DNA of 64,000 nt, from the NCBI RefSeq assembly GCF_028583425.1, contig NC_072801.1, forward strand, positions 59,349,766 through 59,413,765, read 5' to 3'. Under the pieces are notes generated by a model. That model was not told where the DNA came from. It ran no database searches and saw only the letters and a program-made list of their open reading frames with translations. The translations under genes and the position numbers were made by a program. Positions within the stretch are counted from its first letter, which is position 1, and each line of letters opens with the position of its first letter. This document shows positions 11,220-22,639 of the stretch, in pieces. This DNA comes from Eublepharis macularius (taxonomy: Eukaryota > Chordata > Lepidosauria > Squamata > Eublepharidae).

Positions 11220-11231
11220 TTAAAATGGCAT
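11220..11231 (-). CDS. Upstream ORF 1 of PPP1R15A, Met-Pro-Phe-stop
   Basis: ATG CCA TTT TAA reads on the minus strand from 11231. It lies only a few bases from the start site predicted from the TATA box, so it may be skipped as too close to the cap or lie outside the transcript. Confidence 0.4.
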   Translation of the reverse strand: MPF

Positions 11232-11260
11232 GTTTCGAAAAGCGGCTGCGTCACTCAGCC

Positions 11261-11267
11261 TATATAA
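11261..11267 (-). promoter_or_regulatory. TATA box of PPP1R15A
   Basis: The minus strand reads GGTTATATAGG, about 30 bases upstream of the leader exon. A TGAGTGACGC sequence (CRE/AP-1-like) follows at about 11257-11248. Confidence 0.7.
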
Positions 11268-11299
11268 CCGGCGTTCGATGGCTGCGCGTCATCGTGCGG

Positions 11300-11307
11300 T
11301 GACGTCA
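11300..11307. promoter_or_regulatory. Perfect CRE/ATF palindrome TGACGTCA in the PPP1R15A promoter
   Basis: TGACGTCA lies about 35 bases upstream of the TATA box in a GC-rich stretch. The mammalian GADD34 promoter has a conserved ATF/CREB site needed for ER-stress induction through ATF4, so this site probably serves the same purpose. A second ATGACGC half-site lies at about 11286-11292. Confidence 0.7.
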
Positions 11308-11654
11308 TAGAAGGGGAGGGCGTGGCCTGGGCGAAGGACGTGAAAGATCGAGAGAGCTCGATAGGGGAGGGGCAAGGAAGGAGGGGGAAAGAAGCTGAAA
11401 AGAGGAAAGCCCGCTTCTTTGTGATGTAGTAACTGGAGAAAACGAGGTGGTAATTCCCGCTGAGCGAAAAGGCTTTCTGGTCCTAAATAGTGGAACTGGA
11501 AATTACTTATTCGTGAAATTCATTCGTTTGCCCCGCCGTCACCTCGATGGAAACCCCTATGCTATTATTATTTTGTATCGAAAAAGAAACACCATAACTC
11601 AACCGAGGCCGAGATCAGGAAGTAACTTTCGCATATTTGTATAATAGCACTTCC

Positions 11655-11747
11655 AGTGCAATCCTAAGAAGCGTCACTCTAGACTAATCCCATTGATTTC
11701 AGTGATCTTAAACTGGAGTAACTCTTTTAAAGGATTGTATTGTTAGT
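11655..11747. mobile_element. Short palindromic MITE, family K copy 1
   Basis: CAGTGCAATCCTAAGAAG, a CCCATTGATTTCAGTG centre and an inverted second half form a palindrome of about 90 bp. The same consensus recurs at 38895-38988 and 43187-43276. Confidence 0.7.
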
Positions 11748-11910
11748 GTATTTCACGCTCTTTAAGGAACAGCGTTTAGGACGTTTTTATCATTTTCTGA
11801 CTTTCGTGCGATTTTGTCTCACGCTATACTCTTAAGGAACTGGTGGCAACGCGCATGATTGGTCTCTTCTGTTGTATCCTTACAACAACCCTGTGAAGTA
11901 GGCTAGGCTG

Positions 11911-12332
11911 TTAACAACAATGTGCGTATATACCACCCTTTGGGACAGATTCGTGCCACACTCTGAGCCAAACTACAAGTGACGTCTTACACAGGTTGGA
12001 CACTAGTCGGCTTCCCTCAAGTTTTGATGGGAAATGTAGGCGCCCTGGTTTTACAGCTTGGCTTTGCATTACAGCTACAAGACCAGGATGCCTACATTTC
12101 CCATCAAAACTTGAGGGAAGCTGACTAGTGTCCAACCTGTGTAAGACGTCACGTTTAGTTTGGCTCTCAGAGCCCTGAGCAAAGCCAGTGTTACCCTTAT
12201 TCCCGATACAGCTGGGGTGCTGGGGCTGAGAGGAGTGGCTTATCCAAGGCCGCCTGCTGAGCTCACCTGAGTCGAACCAGCAGAGTGCTGCTTTGCAGCG
12301 CAACCACTTAACCACTGTGCTACAGCAGCTCA
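11911..12332 (-). mobile_element. tRNA-derived SINE, family D copy 2, split by a foldback MITE
   Basis: It is the same element as 52925-53180, inserted in the family E SINE and itself broken at GTGCCACAC by the MITE at 11965-12166. The undisturbed sequence is visible in the 53 kb copy. Confidence 0.8.
11965..12166. mobile_element. Foldback MITE, family F copy 1 (GAGCCAAACTA termini)
   Basis: Long inverted arms (CCCTCAAGTTTTGATGGGAA and its complement) surround a short centre. The ends are GAGCCAA and TTGGCTC. The flanking trinucleotides are TCT and TCA. Confidence 0.85.
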
Positions 12333-12917
12333 AGGTCACCCCGTGAGTTTCATGGCAAGCGGGAATACGAACCCTGCTCTCCCTGGTACTGGTCCAGCAC
12401 TTTAACCACTACACTATACAGGAGAAAAGTTTCTCACATAAGAGATTTTTTAAATTCTAATTTTATTTTAATTCTAATTTTATTTCAAGGCATGATGTCC
12501 ATGAAATCAGTGAATAAAAAGAAACCAAAACCACCCGGCAGCAGTAAAAAAATGAGCTACATGCAAAGGTTTGACCTGTTAAGAGCATCAGGCTGCTGCT
12601 TCTATGCATGCCTGCTTGTGGTATCTATTGCTGATGTACATTCCAAATGGGAGGCAGTAATCTGCCAGGGGCAGCTCAGCTTCATTTTCTGCCTAGCACA
12701 CTTGTGTATGCTATTAGCCCATGGTGATGACTCCACACGTGCATGGATACCATGTGATACTGTTCCTCCTTGTGACCTGTACAAATTCTACTGTAGTTAT
12801 TACTATTCAGTGTGACATCACCAGGCTTCACCTGGTGAGTCTTGGGTTAGGGATGCTGGAGACCTGGCAACCCCTTAATTTAGGCCTAGTGAGTGTCACA
12901 GTTGGATGCCTGGGATA

Positions 12918-13113
12918 AGGTTGCCAACTCTGGGTTGGGAAATTCCTGGAGATCTGAAGGTAGAACCTAGGAAGGGACCTTGGTGGGGTGTAGTGCCATA
13001 GAGTTCTGCCTCCAAAGCTGCTATTTTCTCCAGGGAAACTGATCTCTGTAGTCTGGAGATTAGTTGTAATTCTGGAGGATCTCCAGGACCTGCCTGGAAG
13101 TTGGCAGCCCTGC
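12918..13113 (+). mobile_element. Family A short repeat (GGTTGCCA termini)
   Basis: Copy with GGTTGCCAACTCTGGGTTGG, TTTTCTCCAGGGAAACTGAT and end AGTTGGCAGCCCT. This family is the commonest repeat in the window; its ends are short inverted repeats. Confidence 0.8.
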
Positions 13114-14019
13114 ATGAGTGGATAACCCTGCCAGTTTATTTTCCCCACCAAGACTCCTGTGGTTGTAATGGCTGCAGATGAACAGGCAGAAATCTAATAG
13201 GTGAAGCTTTTTCTGACATAGGGATGCAATGGAAGGAGGAAAAAACTTTGCCAAGGCCCACAACTTTTAAAGGCATATGGACCTTTCCAGAAAAAAAAGT
13301 TGATGACTTGTATTCACAGCCATGTAACATGATTTAACTACTCCCATGATGTTGTACTTTTATTGACTAGACTTTTATTCCACCCATATTTCAAGGGGCT
13401 CAGGGCAGACAGTGAACATGCCCTGACCCCTATTTTATTTCCATAACAGTTTTATGGGGTAAGTTATCCGATGTACGTGAGCACATGCACACGTGTGCAA
13501 CATTATTGCACAGATGTGCTTAACCAATGGGCAAAAGGGCAGCTGCTCCAGGCTGCCTCACATGGCACAAAGGTTGCCTCTTGCTTAGGCAGGGTAGGGG
13601 CCCTAAGCGCAGTGGCAATGCTTCTGGACCCCCATCCTGGATTTTTGCCCAGGGCTCCAGGATCACTAAGACCACCCCTGCATTATTGTAAGCAGAAAGG
13701 AAACCTGAGGAGTTTGTAGGGAAGAGATGTTCTCTATTCAGTTTCACTTTGCATTTTCTTTATTCTCCCCCATTCATTTTTCAGTTGCAGGAGGGAAATA
13801 CTTCTGGATTACATCATGTGCAATTGGAGAGGGAGGAATCAAGGGTCCTGGCCGGGTAATTGGCAGATGGGCCAGGTGCCAGGGTGGGTTTGCATAGGAT
13901 AACATTAGGGTTTGTTTAGTAGTTTAAGGCAGGGTAATGTGGAGGGCTGGAAGATATCAGATAAAGTTACCAGCTTTGGGTTTCAGAAAATTAACTGCAT
14001 GAGAAGAGCCATGCTGCTT

Positions 14020-14217
14020 AGGTTCCCAACCTCCAAGTGGGGCCTGGAGATCTCTTGGAGTTACAGTTGATCTTCAGACTATGGAGATCGGTTCCTCTGG
14101 AGAAAATTGCTGCACTGGACAGTGGACTATATGGCATTATAACCCACTGAGGTCCCTTCCTTTGTCTCCACCTCCAAATCACCAGGAATTTCCCATCCCA
14201 GACTTGGCAATCCTATC
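14020..14217 (-). mobile_element. Family A short repeat
   Basis: Reverse-oriented copy: CCAACCTCCAAGTGGGG through GGAATTTCCCATCCCAGA and TTGGCAATCCT. Confidence 0.75.
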
Positions 14218-14844
14218 AGACCAAACAAGCATCTAGTTCAGCAGCCAAATGTCCCATAACAAGACGGAAACAGCAAAAACTCTTCCTTTTCTGTCACTCG
14301 CATCTGGGAGCACACTGCCTGTGTGCGTGAAGATGGACTGTTATGGCTAACAGGCACTGATAGACCTGTCCTCTGTGGATTTTTCTCTATGAATTCCTGG
14401 ATGGGGTCAAGGGAGAACCTGGGACAGATTCTGGGCAGAACTTAGTGGACTTTGGCAGAAGCAGAAGTAGTTGTAGCAGCTTTCACATTGCTCCTCTGGT
14501 TGCTGTGAGCAGATAAGATGGGTTGATCCTGCTCTTTACTACTAGATGAAAGTGAAAGAATTGCACAGAGAAGTGGGTTGGATGAACAAGGTTCACAGCT
14601 GCCCTGGTGCTCTATCCCAGGCCTCTTGCCATAATGGCAAGCTCAGCAGTGCAGACTTTTCAGTTTTCTGGCTGGAGCAAACCTAGGGAAGGGGCTAAGT
14701 CAAAGGTGGGAGAGGGATGGGGCTGAGATCCCAAAAAGACAGTTCAAAAATACACCAAGAAAAACATATTTTGATTGTATAAATTTAAAACAATTTTTAT
14801 TAGAGCTGTGTAGAGTATCAGTTAGAAGAAATACATCCTTGTGT

Positions 14845-15066
14845 ACATAGGGCTGACCTGGATACCCCAGGTAAGCTGAATCTCATCAGATATCAGAAGC
14901 TAAGCAGGATTGACCTTGGTTAGTAATTGGATGGGAGACCTCTGACAAAGACTGGGATTGCAGAGGCAGGCAATAGCAAACCACCTTTGTTAGTCTCTTG
15001 CCATGACAACCCTGCAAGGGGCTGCCACACATCAGCTACGACTTGAGGTCACTCTCCATACACAGG
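14845..15066 (+). mobile_element. 5S rRNA-derived SINE, copy 1
   Basis: The head matches 5S rRNA: CAGAAGCTAAGCAGGATTGA (box A region) and GGTTAGTAATTGGATGGGAG (box C region), then a body ending with CTTGCCATGAC and ACTTGAGG. It is a SINE3-type element because the polymerase III promoter comes from 5S, not tRNA. Confidence 0.85.
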
Positions 15067-15654
15067 ACCAGAATTCTTTGACATTGAATGTGTTTCTTCT
15101 CATTGATACTCCTTTGACGAACTCATTAGCTATCTTAATAAGATCTGTCTCCTAAGACCACAACTGGTTCTGGGTTTAGGATCCCTCAGCAAGATGCTGT
15201 CCAACAAGCCACTTCCCATATGCAGGAGTGACCCAAACAGAGAGGGAAGGCAAGCAGGCAGTGGTGACTGCAGCAGTTCTCCGTGCCTTCTCACTTTCCC
15301 TCTTGGGCGAACAGGCCACTGCTTCTGATTAGAGGAAGTGCCCCATTCACTGACCTGTCTTCTCCTTCTGGGTGGCAGCTGCTGTTCTTAGCAGCCCTCA
15401 CTGTTCACCTGGGCAAATGAGGGAACAGTGACACAGCTTGCAGTAGCTGTTGCTGCCTACCCTCTGACTTTCTGACATAGGAGGCAGGGAGGAAGTGGAG
15501 GAGCCAACAACTCTCTCTGTGTTGATGTTGGGTATGCCATGAGAAGGAAGAGGAATGGGCAAGTCCACACCTTTTGTGTGTGGGGGGGGCGGGGTGTCTC
15601 AATGCTGCCACCCAGAAAGAACAAACATCAAGCGACAACAGGCCTTCCTGACAT

Positions 15655-15737
15655 GGTGGTAGAGAGTGCCGTAAAGTCATAGCTGACATACAGTGACTTC
15701 TGGTGGGGTTTTCATGGCAAGAGACGAACAGAGGTGA
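15655..15737 (-). mobile_element. Fragment of the 5S-derived SINE body
   Basis: AAAGTCATAGCTGACA and GTTTTCATGGCAAGAGAC match the non-5S body of the 60 kb copy. The 5S head is missing. Confidence 0.65.
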
Positions 15738-16821
15738 AATCACTATACTCAAAAGACTGTGCAAAGGGAGGGCTACGGAGAGGAGTGCGCACACACTGAA
15801 GCCTCTTGTACCTCAACAGAACATGAAATGGTGCATTAGGTCTGAACTCATCAACCTCATGAGTGTGCACAGTTCTGGCATGTGCACTAAATGAAAATGT
15901 CTATGTTGATTTCAGTTTTAAAATTCCAGGCTTTATTTAAAGGGTGTTAACAACCAATCCTAAAAAATACAACATTTCATAGCTGGTTACAACTAGTTGT
16001 TTTAGATGGTTGTGGCTCAGATTAACACAACTAACCCATTCTGGAGGGTGACTTTTTAATAGTTTACATCATACTTATTGTTCTTCTTATCTTCCTGTTT
16101 GCTTGATGTCTTCACGGTTTTCTAATGTGGTTTTGAGATGTCTCTCCCCCTTCTCTCTTTGAGGCTTCTAACTATCCCACTCATGTGTTTATTGTTCTGG
16201 TCAGTTGGCAAATTTGTTAGCAGGACTGCTGGGGCTCTGGGAGGTGTAGATCTAGGAAATGAGACTCTGGGTTTGGTTCTCCCCCTCTCCATTTGATCCT
16301 AGCGAGTAGTAATGTATCCCAGGCAGACACATGGTTGTGTTTTTTTTGGCAAATGGAATAGGAAGCTGAGACACTCCCAAATTTCTGGGGGAATCCAACC
16401 ATTGGGGGGCACCAGACATCAATAGAGCACCACGCCAGTCAAAGAATATCTTTCTGCTTCGTCAGCGTCCCAAATCCCTGTTTTTCTAATGCTTTGTGGC
16501 TAATCCTCTCCCAGAGTTAAGGTCAGGAATTCTGTCTCTTATCCCCCCACCACACACACAAAACACTAACCCACTGCCCTGTCCTCTCTCTGTCTATTCC
16601 TATCTACCCACCCTCCTTCTCTGGCCAAGCCCCCAGAAAGGTGGAGTAGGGGTCAGGATTGAAATTCAATATCGTTGCCTCTTTATTCTTCTCTCAGAGC
16701 TGCAGGGAAACAAGGAAAAAGAGAGCAAGAGAAAAACAGGGAAGAGATAGATCGATAAAAGGATTGCAAAGGGAGAATCTGGGCAACAGTAGCCGAAGTA
16801 GCTAAGCAAGCACGTTCTATG

Positions 16822-16847
16822 TAGGTGAGAGAGAGAGAGAGAGAGAG
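16822..16847. repeat. GA microsatellite
   Basis: About 11-12 uninterrupted GA units in a purine-rich stretch. Confidence 0.9.
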
Positions 16848-17650
16848 TGCAAGGGAGAGAGGAGGAATGGAGCAGAGAGATAGAGAGATGAGGGTTCCAG
16901 TGGGTGGGGAGATAGATGAGAGAGGCAGATAAGGGAGGCGGGACGCATGATGGGGACCGTGAAGTACAGAGTCAGAAAACCAGAGAAGGCTGTGTCCTGA
17001 GTTTCTGTAGATGCCACGGGTAGGAATCCTGAACAGAAAACAAATGAAAGAAAGAAATTAGGATTTCTGTGAGTGACTGCTAAAGAGCCACTCTTTCTTG
17101 CTATCTTGACTCTGCCTAGACCACAGGAAGGTAATCTACAGGAACCAGGTAAGTGCTCTTTTCTATCACATCACCTTAATATCATCCCTTCTGGTTGGGC
17201 TGGGCTCTGTCTCAAAGCTCTAGGGAGAGGAGCAGGTTTGCTCTCCAAATTTGCTTCTTCGTCCCCCCATTTCTTGTAGGTGTTGCCATCTATTTGCACC
17301 TGGGGGTGCATGTTAAGGGATCCAGGGCTGGTTCCAGGTTTTTGTGGTCCTAGAAAAAGGGCTATCTGAGGACCTCCTACCCTCTACCCTTTGAATTGCA
17401 TCCCATCCATTCCTTGAAATGGGTACATTGTCAGCTGATAGGTGCTTGCCTAGAAGGAAAGGAGAATGCGATTGCGTTTGATTTTCTTTTTGTGGAGTAA
17501 ATTCTCTTCCATGTTCTCTCACATCCCAGCTGCTCCTTCATGCCTTGGCAGGCTCAAGACCAAGGCACAACTGGCCCACCCTCTAGTTCTGGCCGTGCTA
17601 AGAGCAGGACTCTAATGCCCCACCAGTGTCCTTAAGGTCTAGCTAATTAG

Positions 17651-17866
17651 GCGCTGCTGGCATGGCATAGTGGTTAGAGGTGACTAGGGCCTGGGACAGC
17701 TGGGTTCAAATCCCTGCTCTGGCATGGAAGCTTGCTGGGCCTGTCTCCATCTCTCAGCCTAACCTACCTCACAGGCTTGTTGTGAGGATAAGGTGGTGGA
17801 GGGGAGAATGATGTGATAATAAGCCACTTTGGATCCTCAGGAGGGAGAAAAGTAGGATATCATTTT
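17651..17866 (+). mobile_element. tRNA-derived SINE, family E (Sauria-SINE style)
   Basis: The head GGCATAGTGGTTAGAGG with box B GGTTCAAATCCC is followed by CTCAGCCTAACCTACCTCAC and a tail ending in A-rich sequence. Confidence 0.85.
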
Positions 17867-19965
17867 TAAAAAATAAGGAACCAAGTGATCGCAGGCTGTG
17901 ATGTTCTTCACGGCAGTGCCTTGAGAACAGGGTGCTTTGAGATTTCTCACAGGAATATTTTCTAGCCTCTCTCCACTGTTCCACCTAAATGGCCCCAAGC
18001 CAGGCACTTGGGGGACTGCAAGTTTTCACACACAGTGAACATCCCTCATGGGCGCCTCTAGGGCTAGGACTGCCAGCTTTTTTCCACAGGCTTTTCACTT
18101 TTAATAATATCCAAGTATGCACTGTTGAAACAAGTCAAGTTTTTCCTGGCCTGGAGAGGGCCTGGAATTCACCTGCTTAAATTCTGCATGCCAAACAGTG
18201 CAGGAGCAAGGCTAGTATTTTAAAAAATGGATAACCCTAAATGGGGGGTCTACAAGCTTTCCTACAGCTGGGCCTCTCTTCTGAGCTGGAATGGGTTAAA
18301 GCGCCTGAGGAAAGTTCTCGGACTTCTGGGTGGGGACGGGGTTATGCAGACACACGAACCCCTGTGACTGATGCAAAATATGCTCTTCGCCCCCGCGACC
18401 AGCTGCCCCGGCTCCTTTTGTCTCAGCTGCTGCGTTCAAATGCCAGTGGATGAATAAAGAAATGGATCCAATGGCTGAGAAAGTATTGCCAGCTATTTCC
18501 CCCTCAACTGCACCCCACCCAGCCCTGGGATAATATAGGCACAGGCTTTACACTGCCAGGGATCCGCAACCATAATCTGGCCTCCCGTCCATCAGAGCTA
18601 AGTAAGAGGGTTTGGACATTTATAGAGGAAGGGATGGGGCTGTGTCTAGTTCAGCGCTTGGGTTTTGGGCGTTCTTGGGTATGCCCTCTCTTTAGCAGAC
18701 TGATGAGTCTCCTGTCACTTTTACAGACCTGCTTAAATTAGTGACCTTGCTTTGATCGGATTAATCTAAAGTAGGACTGCAAGATTAAATCAGTGAAATC
18801 AGTAATTCATCAACTAAAGTTTGAACTGCAGGCTAGGCTTGGCTCCCTGATTAATCAGTGAGATTGACAAATTTCAACAAACACTAGAAAAGGCCAGGAG
18901 TGTTCAGGCTGCGATGCATATGCTGGGATTCCATCAAGCCAGGTGATGTGAAACAGCTCAAGGGACAAATTTCCAAGTGCTGTTATTGGAGGGGCAACAT
19001 TAGGATTTCCTGCCTCTGGAGCTGGCACACCTTGGGGCATCTTTGGCTGACCTTATATCCTCCCTGTGCCAGATTTGATGAAAAAGAAAAGTGCAGGTGG
19101 GTTTACTTTCTGATCTGTTAACAAATCTAGCAGATAGTTTGAAATTGAAACATGGTTTTGCATTTTTCTTCTGCTCTATATGCTAAGCTAATGAATGGCC
19201 TGTTTGGTGGGAATGGCAAAACTCTTCGGGGGCAGGAATGTGTGTTAAAATCTGTTTTTGTATGGTACTCAGAAACAAGTTTGATGCTTTTGAAATGACT
19301 TAATTATAATGATCATGGTGATAACTCTTAGGTCTGGTTCTTACATTCAGGAGAATAAAGCAGCAATGGGGTGGTGGATCCTGTGGCAGTAGAATGGATT
19401 GCACTAGATTCCATGCAGTGGATTCTAGCTTTGATTCTTCATTTTCTGCCCCCCTCCAAAGGAGCTCCAATGCAAATAGAAAGCTAGCATAGGGCGGGCG
19501 GGGGGGGGGACTCCTTTGCTCGCTGGTTCTCTATTTGCAGACTATTTTTACCTCGAGTGATCCTTCCAAAATAGTGATTCTTCATCTGCAATCTTAAATT
19601 CATTCTACCCCCTCATTGTCACCTTGTTCTTCTGCCTGGGTGAATCCAGCTTTATCAGTCCTCATTCCCCATTGAAATGTAGGCTGAACTTAGACATTGC
19701 CACTTAGAGTACTTTTTTTAGCCCTTCTGCTGAGGTTGGCATTCATGTGTGCTAAAACCAAAGGCAGTTTTAAATGTCCCTGCACCTGGATGCCAGTCCC
19801 ATGGCATGCAAGGAACCTGATTTACAACTTAATCTCCACCTTCTTACTCTTCACAATGCCCGTATGATTTCTGCCAATGCCTCCCTTTAACTGGAATTCT
19901 TCCCTTATTTATACCAGCCTCCACCTCTCTTTGTTCTATCCCTTATGTTACATTTTAAAATCATA

Positions 19966-20098
19966 GATCCAGAGGAGTTAGCCATGTTAGTCTGTAGTGG
20001 CAAAATCAAAAAGAGCCCAGTAGCACCTTTAAGACTAACCAATTTTATTGTAGCATAAGCTTTCGAGAATCACAGTTCTCTTCGTCAGATGCATGGAG
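19966..20098 (-). repeat. Family J repeat, minus orientation
   Basis: The minus strand reads CTGACGA, an AGAGAACTGTGATTCTC stem-loop, then GAAAGCTTATGC and TTAGTCTTAAAGGTGC; it ends in CTAACTCCTCTGGATC. Confidence 0.75.
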
Positions 20099-21151
20099 GG
20101 CCAAAAGAAACTGGTCAGATATAGAGGAGGAGAGGAGAGGGCGGGTTAGATGCAAACAGCTCCTTCTGATATGTAGATGCAAACAGCTCCTTCTTTAAAA
20201 TCATAAGCTCCTTGATGTAGGAAGCTGTCTTTTTGGACTCTGAAAAGTGCCATGCTGTTGTATAACAACAATAATAGTGATTTTGTGGAATAATGAATTA
20301 TTTTTATAGTAATAATGAATAACTGCATGTAAGAGCAACCATCAGCTTCCAACAAGGTGCCATTTGGGGAGTTTGCACCCTATACTTGCATTAAGAAGAT
20401 TAATAATGTCATTGATTTCTTGCTCCTTCTGTAGGCAAAGCTAACAAATAGTTTGCAGTTTAAATAATTTTGTATTTATCTACCCTAAGTTGCAAATCAA
20501 TTTGTGCAAGAATCAAGTGTTCAATTCTGCCTTTTGTGCAGTCAGGCACACCTTTTGGATTTTAATAACAACAACAATAATTTTTAAAGAGAAACTGTCC
20601 TCTGACCTAAACAAGATCCTCTTTAATTTTTTTCTTTACTGGAGAGTATTTGGAATGATTCCTGTGGAGGAATCCATGCGGAAAACATTACAGAACTGAT
20701 CTGGTGGATTTTTCAGGAATGAGTCAGAGCATGTGGAATGTAAGCAGACCTTTCGGGCTTACAATCTTTTTGAATGACCAGTTCTGATGTAATGTTTTCC
20801 ACATGTTTTTATCTATGGGAGTATTCCTAAAGGTCTCCTGCTGAGGAGAATATTACCTTTACATTAACTCAAACTGTTAGTTATTTTGTAGTAACTTCTT
20901 GAATAATATTCCTGAACAAATAAGATAAGCTTTGCAAGAGCTGTACTGCTAGGCCAAAGCCAAAATGTAACTCTTCCACCACTTAATTATGCTTCATTAA
21001 TATAAGCAAGACAAGCTTTGCAAATTCATTAAAGCTGAATGCTATTTCACACCTGATTTTTATTAAATTCCTACATGGAAACCACTTATGTATGTCATAG
21101 GGTAAGTAAAATAAGCTTTGCAAGAGCTGTGTTACTAAACTGGAGTTAAAC

Positions 21152-21341
21152 TATGGTCGCCAACCTCCTGGTGGTGCCTGAGGATCTCCTGGAATTACAA
21201 CTGATCTCCAGTCACAGGAACACCTTCTCCTGGAGAAAAAGGCTGCTGTGGAAGGGGGCTCTATGGTATTATACCCCACCCTCTCCAGGCTTCACTTTCA
21301 AAATCTCCAGAACTTTCCTAACCTGGAGCTGGCAACCCTAA
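21152..21341 (-). mobile_element. Family A short repeat
   Basis: It runs GTCGCCAACCTCCTGGTGG through AGCTGGCAACCCTAAG. Confidence 0.8.
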
Positions 21342-21535
21342 GCTAAGCTGATAGCCAAAACTCAGCTGTAGCTTAAATAAACTTCATTAACATTAAGTAA
21401 AATAAGTGTTATGAATATATTAGAACTGAAGGCCACTTCACTCAAGACTTTTATCAGATTCCTACATGAAGCTACTTCATTGTAGGAAAGTCATGATTCC
21501 CATTGTCAGACCATAAATAGTTGCATGTATAAGCA

Positions 21536-21726
21536 GCAAAATGGCAAAGAGTCCAGCAGCACCTTTAAGACTAACCAACTTTACTGTAGCATAAGCTTTC
21601 GAGAACCACAGTTCTCTTCATCGGATGCATCCTGCATCCGATGAAGAGAGCTGTGGCTCTCGAAAGCTTATGCTACAGTAAAGTTGGTTAGTCTTAAAGG
21701 TGCTACTGGACTCTTTGCCATTTTGC
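21536..21726. repeat. Near-perfect 191-bp palindrome of two inverted family J copies
   Basis: The left arm (GCAAAATGGCAAAGAGTCC to GGATGCA) and the right arm (TGCATCCGATGAAGAGAG to CATTTTGC) are about 93 nt each with few mismatches and almost no spacer. Confidence 0.9.
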
Positions 21727-22256
21727 TACTACAGACTAACACAGCTAACTCCTCTGGATCTATGTATAAACAGCTGCTCTCTCCTTCCCAATATACGTAT
21801 ATACAGTTTACTTGTATGTAGGATTGTTACATGTGCCTGTTCTTGTCCCAATTTGGAATTGGTGTACTTTAAACTTTTCATGGCAGGATTCTTAAGGGTT
21901 GCTGGTGCCAGATTAACCTAATCTACATATAAGAATCATTTTGGTTCTTGATCCTGAAGTGGCCTCTGTGTAGGAATTTGGTAACAAGTGAAGCAGCCCT
22001 TATAAGCAGAACAGAATTCCAGTAAGTGAGCAGGTTACAGAGATAATATTAAAATATGGTACTATAAAATGTCAAATATTTTTGCTCTCCATGTATCTTT
22101 GAGAATGCCATCTGAAGAGATCAGTATTAGAATATCTCTCAGCAGCTGGGAAGATGAACTAAGTCATCTTCAGAATAATATCAAGTTAAATATTGTGGAT
22201 TGTTAGGTGTTATGCCATAGTACCTTGGTGCTCTGTGGATAGGTATATACCATAGC

Positions 22257-22457
22257 TAGGGTTGCTATGGATTGGGAAATTCCTGGAGATTTTGGAGGAG
22301 GACTGGGGAGGGCAGAGTTTAGGGAGAGGAGGGACCTCAGCAGGGTATACAGTCCACCTTCCAAAACAGTTCACCAGGGGAACTGATCGCTATGGCCTTG
22401 AGATCAGTTGTAATTCTGGGAGTTCTCCAGTCATCACCTGGAGGTTGGAGACCCTAG
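22257..22457 (+). mobile_element. Family A short repeat
   Basis: It runs GGGTTGCTATGGATTGGG through GGAGGTTGGAGACCCTA. The flanks TACCATAGCT and GTCCATATCT are a possible degraded 10-bp duplication. Confidence 0.75.
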
Positions 22458-22639
22458 TCCATATCTGGTGTTAAGGCTCCAGTGAAGACAGAGTTGCTGT
22501 TATTAAGCTGACCAGATAACTAAGGCTGGCAGAGGATCTCATGGATGCAGGTTTAACTTTTACTTCCTGACTGTTGAGGATTTTGGAGTTGTATGACAGC
22601 CCCCAATAGCACCCCTATAACTGCTTGTTTGAAGAATCA

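Larger units (their letters stand above)
11063..11240 (-). other. PPP1R15A: PPP1R15A non-coding exon 1 (5' leader)
   Basis: The 3' border is set by a consensus donor (CCCAGAG then GTAAGAG, GT at 11062-11061). The 5' end near 11240-11232 is inferred only from the TATA box about 30 bases upstream. The leader holds two upstream ORFs. It splices to 8490, seven bases before the main ATG. The region is CpG-rich. Confidence 0.75.
11862..12418 (-). mobile_element. tRNA-type SINE, family E, split by a second SINE
   Basis: The 3' part (CTTACAACAACCCTGTGAAG) ends near 11910. The 5' part (AAGGTCACCCCGTGAGTTTC to the tRNA-like head ending near 12418) resumes near 12333. The gap is filled by the family D SINE. 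Confidence 0.75.

Noticed and set aside
12492..12815. 107-codon plus-strand open frame in the spacer
   Set aside because: No recognisable domain or conserved motif, isolated and not framed by splice sites; a short hydrophobic stretch alone is not enough.
14845..15066. Functional 5S rRNA gene
   Set aside because: Only the internal promoter half matches; the 3' half is replaced by SINE body, and the copy is dispersed.
15405..15794. 129-codon minus-strand open frame
   Set aside because: It overlaps a 5S-SINE fragment and shows no conserved motif.
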